Positions 25,241-34,113 of a stretch of DNA of 64,000 bases are shown here, one piece after another; within the stretch, counting starts at the first letter, position 1, and each line of letters begins with the position of its first letter. Source of the DNA: Pseudomonas sp. B21-040 (GTDB taxonomy: Bacteria > Pseudomonadota > Gammaproteobacteria > Pseudomonadales > Pseudomonadaceae). A program made the translations under genes and the position numbers. The notes below the pieces were generated by a model. It did no database searches and was not told the DNA's origin. It was given only the letters and a program-made list of their open reading frames with translations. Where the stretch lies: positions 5,387,501 through 5,451,500 of the forward strand of contig NZ_CP087176.1 in assembly GCF_024748695.1 (NCBI RefSeq). Reading direction: 5' to 3'.

Positions 25241-26235
25241 ATCGGATCAGCGTTTCTTCGCCCAGCAACATCGCGTTCATCAAGTACTGGGGCATGAGCG
25301 ATGCACGGCAGACGCTCCCCAACAATCCCTCAATCTCCATGACCCTGAGTCAGTGCCTCAGCTTCTGCACGTTGTCGCCCCGGACGAAGGGCGCTGCCGA
25401 TGAAATCATGTGGAAAACCGCCAGCGGCCTATTGGTTGTGGCACAAACCTCACTGCGCCTTGGAATCGAACGCCATCTGCAACCCTTGCGCGAATACTTC
25501 GATGACTGGACACCGCTGCGCATCGCCACGACCAACAACTTCCCGACGGGTGCGGGCATTGCCTCGTCAGCGTCGGGTTTCAGTGCCTTGGCAGTGGCAT
25601 TCGCCCTGCGCTGCGGGCAATCACTCGACAGCCCCGATCTCGGCAGACTGGCGCGCCTGTCCGGCTCTGGCTCGGCGGCGCGCTCGGTGCTGGGCGGGTT
25701 TGTCCAATGGCCTGGCGATAGCCGGCAGCTCTGCGAGCCGGTCCAACTCGCTGCGGGGCAGCATTGGCCGCTGCATGACTTGATCGCCATCGTCGACGCC
25801 ACACCTAAAACTGTCAGCTCCCGTCAAGGTCATCTTCTCGCCAACAGCAGCCCCTTTTACCCGACTCGACTGGACCTTCTGCCGGAACGCCTGGCGACTG
25901 TCCGCCAAGCGATTGTGAGCCGGGATTTCAACGCATTGGCCGCTGTTGTGGAGCGCGAAGCCGTGGAGTTGCACATGATTGCCATGACTTCACAGCCTCC
26001 GATTTTCTATTGGAAACCGGCAACCTTGCGGATTCTGGAGCGGGTGCGGCAACTGCGCGGTGAGGGTTTGGAGGTGTGTGCAACAGTGGACGCCGGGCCC
26101 AACGTGCATGTGATATGCACAGAGCAACATAAGTCGGCAGCATTTGCAGCGCTGCGCACAGTGCCAGGGATAGAACGATGGATTTTTGATCAAGCGGGCG
26201 ATGGGCCCAGGCGGCTGGCGCGTCACCTGTTTTGA
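25237..26235 (+). CDS. Diphosphomevalonate (or phosphomevalonate) decarboxylase family protein
   Basis: The start overlaps the kinase stop (ATGA) and gives 332 residues beginning MNRISVSSPSNIAFIKYWG. Decarboxylase patterns are present: NNFPTGAGIASSASGFSALA, SGSGSAARSVLGGFVQW, KTVSSRQGH and the catalytic Asp285 in VDAGPNVHVI. At residue 20 the family's KYWGK motif reads KYWGM. The missing Lys is, from structural work on staphylococcal enzyme (Lys21, recalled), a contact to the substrate's diphosphate. With no phosphomevalonate kinase nearby, the enzyme may act on mevalonate 5-phosphate to give isopentenyl phosphate, as known in some archaea and Chloroflexi. The fold and decarboxylase class are firm; the substrate is inference. 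Confidence 0.85.
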   Translation: MNRISVSSPSNIAFIKYWGMSDARQTLPNNPSISMTLSQCLSFCTLSPRTKGAADEIMWKTASGLLVVAQTSLRLGIERHLQPLREYFDDWTPLRIATTNNFPTGAGIASSASGFSALAVAFALRCGQSLDSPDLGRLARLSGSGSAARSVLGGFVQWPGDSRQLCEPVQLAAGQHWPLHDLIAIVDATPKTVSSRQGHLLANSSPFYPTRLDLLPERLATVRQAIVSRDFNALAAVVEREAVELHMIAMTSQPPIFYWKPATLRILERVRQLRGEGLEVCATVDAGPNVHVICTEQHKSAAFAALRTVPGIERWIFDQAGDGPRRLARHLF

Positions 26236-26372
26236 GCGAGCGGCACACTGCCTGCCGTTAAGATCCCTGAATCTGTCCCGCCCCTGAACACACATCTGGA
26301 AATATCCGGGGCCATTGAAACCACCCCCCACCTGCCCCATCTAACACCCATACCCCATTGCGCAGGTGCCCC

Positions 26373-28790
26373 ATGAGCGACCAGCAAGAATTCCCCGAAG
26401 ACCCAAGCGAGTACGACGAAGCCGAACAAATCGAACACCACACCACCGGCAAAGGCCTCGCCCTGCCCGGCCAAAACCTGCCGGACAAGGTCTACATCAT
26501 CCCGATCCACAATCGCCCCTTCTTCCCGGCCCAAGTACTGCCGGTCATCGTCAACGAAGAACCGTGGGCTGAAACACTGGACCTGGTCAGCAAAGCCGAT
26601 CACCACGCCCTGGCCCTGTTCTACATGGACGCCCCCCAGGAAGACCCGCGCCACTTCAACACCGACGCACTCCCCGAGTACGGCACACTGGTCAAGGTCC
26701 ACCACGCCAGTCGCGAAAACGGCAAACTGCAATTCGTCGCCCAGGGCCTGACCCGGGTGCGCATCAAAACCTGGCTCAAACACCATCGCCCACCGTACCT
26801 GGTGGAAGTCGAGTACCCGCACCAACCCACCGAGCCGACCGATGAGGTCAAGGCCTACGGCATGGCGTTGATCAACGCGATCAAGGAACTGCTGCCGCTG
26901 AACCCGCTGTACAGCGAAGAGCTGAAAAACTACCTCAACCGCTTCAGCCCCAACGACCCCTCGCCCCTGACCGACTTCGCCGCCGCCCTGACTTCGGCTA
27001 CTGGTAGCGAGCTGCAAGAAGTGCTCGACTGCGTACCGATGCTCAAGCGCATGGAAAAAGTCCTGCCGATGCTGCGCAAGGAAGTCGAAGTCGCGCGCTT
27101 GCAAAAAGAGATTTCTGCCGAAGTTAACCGCAAGATCGGCGAGCATCAGCGCGAATTCTTCCTCAAGGAACAGCTCAAAGTCATTCAGCAAGAGCTGGGC
27201 CTGACCAAGGATGACCGCAGCGCCGACATCGAGCAGTTCGAACAACGCCTGACCGGCAAAGTGCTCTCGGCGCAGGCGCAGAAACGCATCGAAGAGGAAA
27301 TGAACAAGCTGTCGATCCTTGAGACCGGCTCGCCCGAGTACGCGGTCACCCGCAACTACCTCGACTGGGCCACCTCGGTGCCGTGGGGCGTGTACGGCGA
27401 GGACAAACTCGACCTCAAACACGCGCGCAAAGTGCTCGACAAACACCACGCAGGCCTCGACGACATCAAGGACCGCATTCTCGAATTCCTCGCCGTGGGT
27501 GCTTATAAAGGCGAGATCAGCGGCTCCATCGTGTTGCTGGTCGGCCCGCCCGGCGTGGGTAAAACCAGCGTCGGCAAGTCCATCGCCGAATCCCTTGGCC
27601 GGCCGTTCTATCGCTTCAGCCTCGGCGGCATGCGCGACGAAGCCGAGATCAAGGGCCACCGCCGCACCTACATCGGCGCCCAGCCGGGCAAACTCGTCCA
27701 GGCGTTGAAAGACGTCGAAGTGATGAACCCGGTGATCATGCTCGACGAAATCGACAAGATGGGCCAAAGCTACCAGGGCGACCCGGCCTCGGCGCTCCTG
27801 GAAACGCTGGACCCGGAACAGAACGTCGAATTCCTCGACCACTACCTGGACCTGCGTCTGGACCTGTCGAAAGTGCTGTTCGTGTGCACCGCCAACACCC
27901 TGGACTCGATCCCCGGCCCATTGCTCGACCGGATGGAAGTGATTCGCCTGTCGGGTTACATCACCGAAGAAAAAATCGCCATCGCCAAGCGTCACCTGTG
28001 GCCCAAACAATTGGAAAAGGCCGGAGTGTCCAAAGGCAGCCTGAGCATCAGCGACAGCGCCCTCAAAGCCTTGATCGACGGTTACGCCCGTGAAGCCGGG
28101 GTGCGTCAGTTGGAAAAACAACTGGGCAAACTGGTGCGCAAAGCCGTGGTGAAGTTGATCGAAGAACCGAAAGCGGTGATCAAAATCGCGCCGAAGGACC
28201 TTGAAGCCTCACTCGGTCATCCGGTGTTCCGCAACGAGCAAGTGCTGTCCGGCACCGGCGTTATTACCGGTCTGGCCTGGACCAGCATGGGCGGCGCGAC
28301 CTTGCCGATTGAAGCCACACGGATTCACACGCTCAACCGAGGCTTCAAACTCACCGGGCAACTGGGCGACGTGATGAAAGAGTCGGCGGAAATCGCCTAC
28401 AGCTATGTCAGCTCGAATCTGAAGTCGTTTGGCGGTGATCCGAAATTCTTCGACGAGGCGTTCGTCCACTTGCACGTCCCGGAAGGCGCCACCCCGAAAG
28501 ACGGCCCGAGCGCCGGCGTGACCATGGCCAGTGCCCTGCTCTCGCTCGCACGCAACCAGCCACCGAAAAAAGGCGTGGCCATGACCGGCGAGCTGACGTT
28601 GACCGGGCATGTGCTGCCGATTGGCGGGGTGCGCGAGAAGGTGATCGCGGCGCGGCGGCAGAAGATTTTCGAACTGATTCTGCCGGAGCCTAACCGTGGC
28701 AGCTTTGAGGAACTGCCGGATTATCTGAAGGAAGGGATTACCGTGCATTTCGCCAAGCGGTTTGCGGATGTGGCGAAGATTCTGTTCTGA
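26373..28790 (+). CDS. asrA: ATP-dependent Lon-type protease AsrA (endopeptidase La)
   Basis: This 805-residue protein starts at MSDQQEFPEDPSEYDE, chosen over an in-frame ATG five codons earlier because the family starts there. Domains in order are an N-terminal substrate-binding domain (VYIIPIHNRPFFPAQVLPVI), an AAA+ module with Walker A GPPGVGKTS and Walker B VIMLDEIDK, and a C-terminal protease domain with Ser713 (DGPSAGVTM) and Lys756 (GGVREKVIAA), spaced 43 residues apart as in E. coli Lon. The acidic N-terminal extension separates it from the main Lon and matches the P. aeruginosa AsrA type, a heat-shock-linked protease affecting aminoglycoside response. The protease-inhibitor gene that follows is also its neighbour in P. 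aeruginosa (recalled). Confidence 0.88.
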   Translation: MSDQQEFPEDPSEYDEAEQIEHHTTGKGLALPGQNLPDKVYIIPIHNRPFFPAQVLPVIVNEEPWAETLDLVSKADHHALALFYMDAPQEDPRHFNTDALPEYGTLVKVHHASRENGKLQFVAQGLTRVRIKTWLKHHRPPYLVEVEYPHQPTEPTDEVKAYGMALINAIKELLPLNPLYSEELKNYLNRFSPNDPSPLTDFAAALTSATGSELQEVLDCVPMLKRMEKVLPMLRKEVEVARLQKEISAEVNRKIGEHQREFFLKEQLKVIQQELGLTKDDRSADIEQFEQRLTGKVLSAQAQKRIEEEMNKLSILETGSPEYAVTRNYLDWATSVPWGVYGEDKLDLKHARKVLDKHHAGLDDIKDRILEFLAVGAYKGEISGSIVLLVGPPGVGKTSVGKSIAESLGRPFYRFSLGGMRDEAEIKGHRRTYIGAQPGKLVQALKDVEVMNPVIMLDEIDKMGQSYQGDPASALLETLDPEQNVEFLDHYLDLRLDLSKVLFVCTANTLDSIPGPLLDRMEVIRLSGYITEEKIAIAKRHLWPKQLEKAGVSKGSLSISDSALKALIDGYAREAGVRQLEKQLGKLVRKAVVKLIEEPKAVIKIAPKDLEASLGHPVFRNEQVLSGTGVITGLAWTSMGGATLPIEATRIHTLNRGFKLTGQLGDVMKESAEIAYSYVSSNLKSFGGDPKFFDEAFVHLHVPEGATPKDGPSAGVTMASALLSLARNQPPKKGVAMTGELTLTGHVLPIGGVREKVIAARRQKIFELILPEPNRGSFEELPDYLKEGITVHFAKRFADVAKILF

Positions 28791-28801
28791 CCTCGTAACC
28801 T

Positions 28802-28912
28802 GATCGTTCCCACGCTCCGCGTGGGAATGCATCCTGTGACGCTCCGCGTCACGCTTGTGATGGGACGCGGAGCGTCCCGGGCGGCATTCCCACGCAGAGC
28901 GTGGGAACGATC
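28802..28912. repeat. REP-type repeat (GATCGTTCCCACGC family), long form
   Basis: Outer arms GATCGTTCCCACGCTCCGCG and GCGTGGGAACGATC enclose an inner pair built on GACGCTCCGCGTC and GACGCGGAGCGTC. A second long copy is at 44020 and a minimal copy at 46646. This family is unrelated in sequence to the GTGGGAGC repeats. Confidence 0.85.
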
Positions 28913-28992
28913 ATCTCCCGCCATGCTGTCACACTTTGTCTCATCTTCAGTTATGCTCGCCGTTCGTCGTGAACGCCGGAGCCGCTGACCTT

Positions 28993-29385
28993 ATGTCCCC
29001 CACTCGCTTGTTTGTCCCCCTCGCCCTTTCCTTGCTGGCCGCCTGCGCCACGCAGCCGAAACAGAACGTGACCGTGGAAAAACAAAGCCAATGCCCGGTG
29101 AAACTCAACAGCGGGCAAAACCTGATCCTGACCCTGCCGAGCAACCCAACTACGGGTTATCGCTGGGCAATCCAGGATTCGGCCGGTGGTGTGCTGCATG
29201 CGCTCAGCCCCGAGGTGTACAGCAATCCGGAAGATGCCGGCATCGTCGGCAGCGCCGGTATTTCGACCTGGCGCTTTCAGGCCTTCGCCGCCGGCACCGG
29301 GCGTTTACGCCTGACATCGCAACAACCCTGGGCCCCGGAAGTGTTGCCGGTGGAAACCTTCGATTGCGCGATTTCGGTTAACTGA
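28993..29385 (+). CDS. icp: Chagasin-family (I42) cysteine peptidase inhibitor, lipoprotein
   Basis: This 130-residue protein starts MSPTRLFVPLALSLLAACATQ. The LLAAC lipobox makes it a probable lipoprotein with Cys at residue 17 or so. The mature part has the chagasin/ICP loops: NPTTGY (LPSNPTTGYRWAIQD), a GSAGISTWRFQAFAAGTGRLRL segment and a C-terminal QQPWAPEVLPVETF strand. Members block papain-like cysteine proteases by inserting these loops in the active site. The following gene starts 2 bp after its stop. Cellular role in Pseudomonas is not established; protection against external proteases is a fair guess. Confidence 0.82.
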   Translation: MSPTRLFVPLALSLLAACATQPKQNVTVEKQSQCPVKLNSGQNLILTLPSNPTTGYRWAIQDSAGGVLHALSPEVYSNPEDAGIVGSAGISTWRFQAFAAGTGRLRLTSQQPWAPEVLPVETFDCAISVN

Positions 29386-29387
29386 TC

Positions 29388-30023
29388 ATGGGCTGGCTGA
29401 TTCTGGCGTTGATGGGCGCGGTGACCTTTCTGTATGGCGTGAGTGTGCATGCCGCGTTGCTTTGCCTGCTGGTCAAACCGTTGCCGGTGCTGGCCCTGCT
29501 CGGCTGGCTGCACGACGCGCCGCCCAGCGACTATCGCCGCTGGATCAGCCTTGGCCTGATTTTCTCGCTGCTCGGCGACGTGTTGCTGGCGTGGCCGGGG
29601 GACTTGTTTGTGTTTGGCCTCGGCGCGTTTCTGGTCGCGCATCTGGCGTACTTGAAAGCCTACTTGAGCGATTGTCGCCGGTTGGCGTTGCTGCCCTTGA
29701 TCATCGCGCTGGCCGTGGGTGCGGTGCTGCTGGGGATTCTGATTTCCCACGGTTTGGGCCCGTTGCTGGTCCCGGTAATTGTCTATGGCCTGGCCATCAG
29801 CGCAATGCTCTGGCGAGCCCTGGCCCGACTGGGCTCCGATGTGCCGAAACGCTCGGCGCTGCTGGCGGCGGCAGGCGCGCTGGCGTTTGTGTTCTCCGAC
29901 AGCGTGATTGGCATCAGCCGCTTTGTCGCACCGTTCGATGCGGCGCCTTACGTGATCATCCTCAGCTACTGGCTGGGGCAATGGGGGATTACGGCGTCGG
30001 CGTTCACCCAGAAACCGCGTTGA
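29388..30023 (+). CDS. Lysoplasmalogenase-like YhhN family membrane protein
   Basis: This 211-residue multi-pass membrane protein has around eight hydrophobic segments. The family patterns are KPLPVLALLGWL in the second, WISLGLIFSLLGDVLLAW in the third, and FVFSDSVIGISRFVAPF with PYVIILSYWLGQWGI at the C-terminus. The two Asp in LGDV and SDSV correspond to the conserved acidic pair of YhhN/TMEM86 proteins. Animal TMEM86B hydrolyses lysoplasmalogens; the bacterial substrate is not known. It is tightly linked to the inhibitor gene (2-bp gap), suggesting one transcript. Confidence 0.82.
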   Translation: MGWLILALMGAVTFLYGVSVHAALLCLLVKPLPVLALLGWLHDAPPSDYRRWISLGLIFSLLGDVLLAWPGDLFVFGLGAFLVAHLAYLKAYLSDCRRLALLPLIIALAVGAVLLGILISHGLGPLLVPVIVYGLAISAMLWRALARLGSDVPKRSALLAAAGALAFVFSDSVIGISRFVAPFDAAPYVIILSYWLGQWGITASAFTQKPR

Positions 30024-30026
30024 GTC

Positions 30027-30095
30027 CATCGCGGGCAAGCCCGCTCCCACAGGGATAGCGCTGTACTTGTGGGAGCGGGCTTGCCCGCGAAAGCG
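30027..30095. repeat. REP-type inverted repeat (TCGCGGGCAAGC subtype)
   Basis: TCGCGGGCAAGCCCGCTCCC (from 30029) faces GGGAGCGGGCTTGCCCGCGA (to 30090) with an 18-nt spacer region. It starts immediately after the yhhN-like stop codon. Confidence 0.85.
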
Positions 30096-30211
30096 ATCTC
30101 CCTATAAACACAAGATCCAGATCTGCCCAGCGGTTTATCAGACAACCCGCGCATCCCCCCGTCAATTTGGCTAAAATGCCGGCCTTTTCCACCCATGCCG
30201 CTGGAACCGCC

Positions 30212-30955
30212 GTGAGCAAAGAATCCGATCGCCTTTTCGCCCAGCCTTTGGCCCAGGTACCCGACTTCGCCTTTAACGAGGACGTGGTGCGGGTGTTCCC
30301 GGACATGATCAAGCGCTCGGTGCCGGGTTATCCGACCATCGTTGAAAACCTCGGCGTGCTCGCCGCGCAATTCGCCCAGCCCAACAGCGTGCTCTACGAC
30401 CTCGGCTCGTCGCTGGGCGCCGTGACCCAGGCCTTGCGCCGTCATGTGCGCACCGACGGTTGCCGCGTCATCGCTGTGGATAACTCCGCCGCCATGGTCG
30501 AGCGTTGCCGCGAATACCTCAACGCCCAGGACTCGATGTTCCAGGAGTTGTTGCCGGTGGAAGTGATTGAAGGCGACATCCTCGCCCTCGACTTCCAGCC
30601 CGCCTCGGTGGTGGCGCTGAACTTCACCCTGCAATTCATCGCTCCGGAGCAGCGCACCGCGTTGCTCTCGCGCATTCGCCAGTCGTTACTGCCGGGCGGC
30701 GCACTGATCCTGTCGGAGAAGCTGCGCTTCAATGACCCGCAAGAACACGCGCTGCTGACCGACCTGCACGTCGCCTTCAAGCGCGCCAACGGTTACAGCG
30801 AATTGGAAATTGCCCAGAAGCGCAGCGCCATCGAAAACGTCATGAAGCCTGACAGCCTCGAAGAACACCGCGAGCGCCTGCTGGCCGCCGGGTTCTCGAA
30901 AGTCATGCCGTGGTTCCAGTGTCTTAACTTTGCCTCGTTGATTGCCTTGCCATGA
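30212..30955 (+). CDS. cmoA: Carboxy-S-adenosyl-L-methionine synthase CmoA
   Basis: A GTG start ([19 protein letters not shown]) gives 247 residues, the same length as E. coli CmoA; an upstream in-frame ATG would add an unconserved tail. The SAM-binding fold shows [14 protein letters not shown] (motif I), [18 protein letters not shown], and [24 protein letters not shown]. It makes carboxy-SAM from SAM and prephenate in the cytoplasm. CmoB then uses it to build cmo5U at wobble position 34 of several tRNAs. Stop and the cmoB start overlap (ATGA). Confidence 0.95.
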   Translation: MSKESDRLFAQPLAQVPDFAFNEDVVRVFPDMIKRSVPGYPTIVENLGVLAAQFAQPNSVLYDLGSSLGAVTQALRRHVRTDGCRVIAVDNSAAMVERCREYLNAQDSMFQELLPVEVIEGDILALDFQPASVVALNFTLQFIAPEQRTALLSRIRQSLLPGGALILSEKLRFNDPQEHALLTDLHVAFKRANGYSELEIAQKRSAIENVMKPDSLEEHRERLLAAGFSKVMPWFQCLNFASLIALP

Positions 30956-31908
30956 TTGATCTGTCCCCCCTCGCCCGCCGTCTGGCCGGCACACCGCTTG
31001 CTGAATGGGCCAACACCCTGCAAGCACAACTCGACAAGAAAATGGAGAAGGGTCACGGCGACCTGGAGCGCTGGAAAAGCGCGCTGGACGCACTGCCGAA
31101 GATCCAGCCGAGGGTCGTCGACTTGCTCAATGGCCTAATGCTGGACACTGAGTGCGACGATGCAACACGCGCGCAGATGCGTACCGCGCTGATGGGGTTG
31201 TCGCCGTGGCGCAAAGGGCCGTTTGATTTGTTTGGTGTGCACGTCGACACCGAATGGCGTTCGGACTGGAAGTGGTCGCGGGTTGCGCCGCATCTGGATT
31301 TGAAGGGAAAGCGCATTCTCGATGTCGGGTGCGGCAACGGTTATTACATGTGGCGCATGCTCGGTGCCGGTGCCGACAGCGTGATCGGTGTCGACCCCAA
31401 CTGGCTGTTCTTCTGCCAGTTCCAGGCCGTGCAGCGTTACCTGTCCGAGCCGAATGCCTGGCACCTGCCGTTTCCGTTCGAAGACTTGCCGCCGGAGCTG
31501 GAAGGCTTCGACACGGTGTTTTCGATGGGTGTGTTCTACCATCGTCGCTCGCCGATCGAGCATTTGCTGGCGCTGAAAGATTGCCTGGTCAAGGGCGGTG
31601 AACTGGTGCTGGAAACGCTGGTGATCGAAGGCGATCAGCAGCAGGTGCTGGTACCGGAAGACCGCTACGCGCAGATGCGTAACGTTTGGTTCCTGCCCTC
31701 GGTGCCGGCGCTGGAGTTGTGGTTGCGCCGTGCCGGGTTTACGGATGTGCGTTGTGTGGACGTGAGCGTGACCACGGTCGAGGAACAGCGCGGGACGGAG
31801 TGGATGAAGTATCAGTCGCTGAGTGATTTCCTGGACCCGGACGATCACAGCAAGACGATCGAAGGGCTGCCGGCGCCAATGCGTGCGGTCATCGTCGCCC
31901 GTAAATAA
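30952..31908 (+). CDS. cmoB: tRNA U34 carboxymethyltransferase CmoB
   Basis: This 318-residue enzyme has the CmoB-specific N-terminal region ([16 protein letters not shown]) and [35 protein letters not shown], in which DVGCGNGYY is the SAM-fold motif. Further conserved stretches are [19 protein letters not shown] and [20 protein letters not shown]. It transfers the carboxymethyl group from carboxy-SAM to 5-hydroxyuridine-34 in tRNA. Translation is coupled to cmoA by a 4-bp overlap. A REP element begins 11 bp after the stop. Confidence 0.95.
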   Translation: MIDLSPLARRLAGTPLAEWANTLQAQLDKKMEKGHGDLERWKSALDALPKIQPRVVDLLNGLMLDTECDDATRAQMRTALMGLSPWRKGPFDLFGVHVDTEWRSDWKWSRVAPHLDLKGKRILDVGCGNGYYMWRMLGAGADSVIGVDPNWLFFCQFQAVQRYLSEPNAWHLPFPFEDLPPELEGFDTVFSMGVFYHRRSPIEHLLALKDCLVKGGELVLETLVIEGDQQQVLVPEDRYAQMRNVWFLPSVPALELWLRRAGFTDVRCVDVSVTTVEEQRGTEWMKYQSLSDFLDPDDHSKTIEGLPAPMRAVIVARK

Positions 31909-31918
31909 CGCATAACCC

Positions 31919-32008
31919 GTAGGAGCCGAGCTTGCTCGCGATAGCGGTCTGACATTCAACATCATTGTTGACTGTACAGCCGCCATCGCGAGCAAGCTCG
32001 GCTCCTAC
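31919..32008. repeat. REP-type inverted repeat (GTAGGAGC subtype)
   Basis: GTAGGAGCCGAGCTTGCTCG and its complement (ending 32008) are separated by about 40 bases. It fills the gap between convergent cmoB and tadA. Confidence 0.85.
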
Positions 32009-32027
32009 AGTTTCAGGGTTTACGTGT

Positions 32028-32525
32028 TTAGTCTGCTGGTTTCGCGCGGCGGGCCTTGAAGAACTCGCTCAATACAGCCCCGCATTCTTCCGCCAACACC
32101 CCGCCTTCATACAACACCCGGTGATTCAAAAAGCCCTGGGTAAAGAACTGCCCCTGGCTCTGCACAATCCCCGCCTTGGGTTCCAGGGCGCCATACACCA
32201 CCCGCGCAATCCGCGAATGCACGATCAGCCCGGCGCACATGCTGCACGGCTCAAGGGTCACGTACAGCGTGCTGCCCGGCAGGCGATAGTTGTTCACCGC
32301 TTGCGCAGCGGCGCGGATCGCGACCATTTCAGCATGGGCACTCGGGTCGCTGGCACTGATCGGGCAATTGAAGCCGCGACCGATGACTTCACCGTCCTGC
32401 ACCAGCACCGCGCCCACCGGCACTTCGCCAAGCGCGGCACCTTGGGCCGCCAGGGCCAGCGCTTCGCGCATAAAGTCTCGATCCCGGCTGCGGTCGATAA
32501 TGGCGGTGGGACGAATCTGACGCAT
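32028..32525 (-). CDS. tadA: tRNA adenosine(34) deaminase TadA
   Basis: This 165-residue zinc deaminase has the conserved SAHAEMVAIRAA motif (zinc His plus catalytic Glu) and LYVTLEPCSMCAGLI, where the PCxxC pair binds zinc. It converts adenosine-34 to inosine in the anticodon of tRNA-Arg(ACG). The ATG at 32525 has a GAGGTG ribosome site and overlaps the stop of cumA by one base; a GTG one codon earlier is an alternative. The overlap indicates co-expression with the oxidase gene, although the two functions are unrelated. Confidence 0.95.
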   Translation of the reverse strand: MRQIRPTAIIDRSRDRDFMREALALAAQGAALGEVPVGAVLVQDGEVIGRGFNCPISASDPSAHAEMVAIRAAAQAVNNYRLPGSTLYVTLEPCSMCAGLIVHSRIARVVYGALEPKAGIVQSQGQFFTQGFLNHRVLYEGGVLAEECGAVLSEFFKARRAKPAD

Positions 32526-33901
32526 CACGCCACCTCGATGGCGGCCATCAGGCCGGTTTCCATGTGATCAATCACATGGCAGTGGAACATCCAGATGCCG
32601 GGGTTATCCGCCACCAACGCCACTTGCGCACGCTCGTTCTTGCCCAACAGATACGTGTCGGTGAAATACGGAATGACCTTGTGCCGGTTCGAGGCGATGA
32701 CTTTGAAACTCATGCCGTGCAAGTGAACCGGGTGTTGGTACTGGGTCATGTTCTTGAATTCGAAAATGTAGCACTTGCCCTTTTCAAGCTTGGCAATCGG
32801 GCGGTCGGCACAGGTTTTGTCGGTGATGTCCCAGGCCTTGCCGTTGATCTGCCACAGGCTCGGCGGTTTGCCGTTGTCGACGTTCACCGACACCGAACCG
32901 ACCCATTCGAAATTGAAGTTGAGTTTCTCGGCATTGGCCAGGTCCGGTTCGGCAATCGGGTTGGCGGGCAACGCAGGCGGCCATTGGGTCGGCGCGTCGG
33001 TGTTGGCCACCGAACGGAACGTACCCAAACGTACCGGGCCGTTGCGCAGGGCCAGTTCTTCACCAGCGGCCGGCGCCTTGATTGCCAGGCAAATACGCAT
33101 GCCCGGGCCAAGCCAGTACTCCTTGCCCAACGGGCGGGGCTCGATCGGGTTGCCGTCCAGTGCGTAAATCTGCGCTTCGACGCCAGGAATGTTCAGGCGA
33201 TAGGTCAGCGTGTTGTCGAGGTTCAGCAGGCGCACTCGGGTGATCTGCCCGGCCGGCAAGTCGATCACTGCTTGCGAGACGCCATTGATGGTCGACAAGC
33301 GCCCCGCCGTGCCGCCACGCGCCGCTTCACGAGGGATGCTGAAGGCGACGAACGCGCCCTCTTCATCGACGTGCCAGCTCTTTAGGCTGAGGGTTTTTTC
33401 ATACTTGAAACCGGTGGGTTCGCGCTCTTCGATAATCAGCGGACCGACCAGCCCGCGGCCGAGTTCTTCGCTGCTGTTCACATGCGGGTGATACCAGTAG
33501 CTGCCGGCGTCCGGCACACGGAACTTGTAGTCGAAATACTCACCCGGCAACACCGGCAGTTGCGAGACGTAAGGTACGCCGTCCATCTCCAGCGGCAGGC
33601 GGATGCCGTGCCAGTGAATAGTGGTCGCGACGGGCAGGTGGTTGATAAACCGCACCCGCAACCAGTCGCCCTGTCGGGCACGCAATTCAGTGCCCGGTGC
33701 CGACGGTCCAAATGCCCAGGCCTCGGTCTTGTGCCCCGGCACCAGCTCAACGTCCAGCGGTGCGGCGATCAGCTCATAGTCGTGGCCCGCGTCAGCATCG
33801 GCCATCTTGCCCAGCCAGTAACGCGACGCGCCCCCGGCTCCGACACCAACGACAACAAGACCGGCCAGGCCACCGAGGATTTGGCGACGGGTAAACGACA
33901 T
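32525..33901 (-). CDS. cumA: Multicopper oxidase, CumA-like, TAT-exported
   Basis: This 458-residue protein has a twin-arginine signal (TRRQILGGLAGLVVVGVGAG). Cupredoxin copper sites are complete: TTIHWHGIRLP, GSYWYHPHV, HPVHLHGMSF and HCHVIDHMETGLM, covering the trinuclear centre and the type 1 site with its axial Met region. The sequence matches CumA of P. putida, first described as a Mn(II) oxidase; later work questioned whether it is needed for Mn oxidation. Expected location is the periplasm. It is the upstream partner of tadA, with stop and start overlapping, and is separated from guaA by a strong terminator. Confidence 0.88.
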   Translation of the reverse strand: MSFTRRQILGGLAGLVVVGVGAGGASRYWLGKMADADAGHDYELIAAPLDVELVPGHKTEAWAFGPSAPGTELRARQGDWLRVRFINHLPVATTIHWHGIRLPLEMDGVPYVSQLPVLPGEYFDYKFRVPDAGSYWYHPHVNSSEELGRGLVGPLIIEEREPTGFKYEKTLSLKSWHVDEEGAFVAFSIPREAARGGTAGRLSTINGVSQAVIDLPAGQITRVRLLNLDNTLTYRLNIPGVEAQIYALDGNPIEPRPLGKEYWLGPGMRICLAIKAPAAGEELALRNGPVRLGTFRSVANTDAPTQWPPALPANPIAEPDLANAEKLNFNFEWVGSVSVNVDNGKPPSLWQINGKAWDITDKTCADRPIAKLEKGKCYIFEFKNMTQYQHPVHLHGMSFKVIASNRHKVIPYFTDTYLLGKNERAQVALVADNPGIWMFHCHVIDHMETGLMAAIEVA

Positions 33902-34041
33902 GAACTCAACTACCTCACATGAAAAGCGGCAGGCCCAAGGCCCGCAAAAGGCGAATACGATACACCCGCAGTTGTGAAAGAAACAGCAAAGCGCCCGTGA
34001 CGACGGGACGCAGGCTCGCCAAACGACAAAGCGGCCCCATG

Positions 34042-34079
34042 AAAAAAGCCGTGTGAACTCACGCTCACACGGCTTTTTT
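34042..34079 (-). terminator. Rho-independent terminator downstream of guaA
   Basis: A 9-bp stem, GCCGTGTGA/TCACACGGC, is flanked by six A on one side and six T on the other, so it can work in both directions. Read on the minus strand it ends the guaBA transcript 35 bp past the guaA stop. Confidence 0.9.
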
Positions 34080-34113
34080 ATCCAGCGATCAAACCTTCAA
34101 GGTTTGTGCAGGA

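Noticed and set aside
26223..28121. Open reading frame of over 600 codons opposite the Lon-type protease gene
   Set aside because: It mirrors codon bias of the real gene on the other strand, has low-complexity composition and no family pattern.
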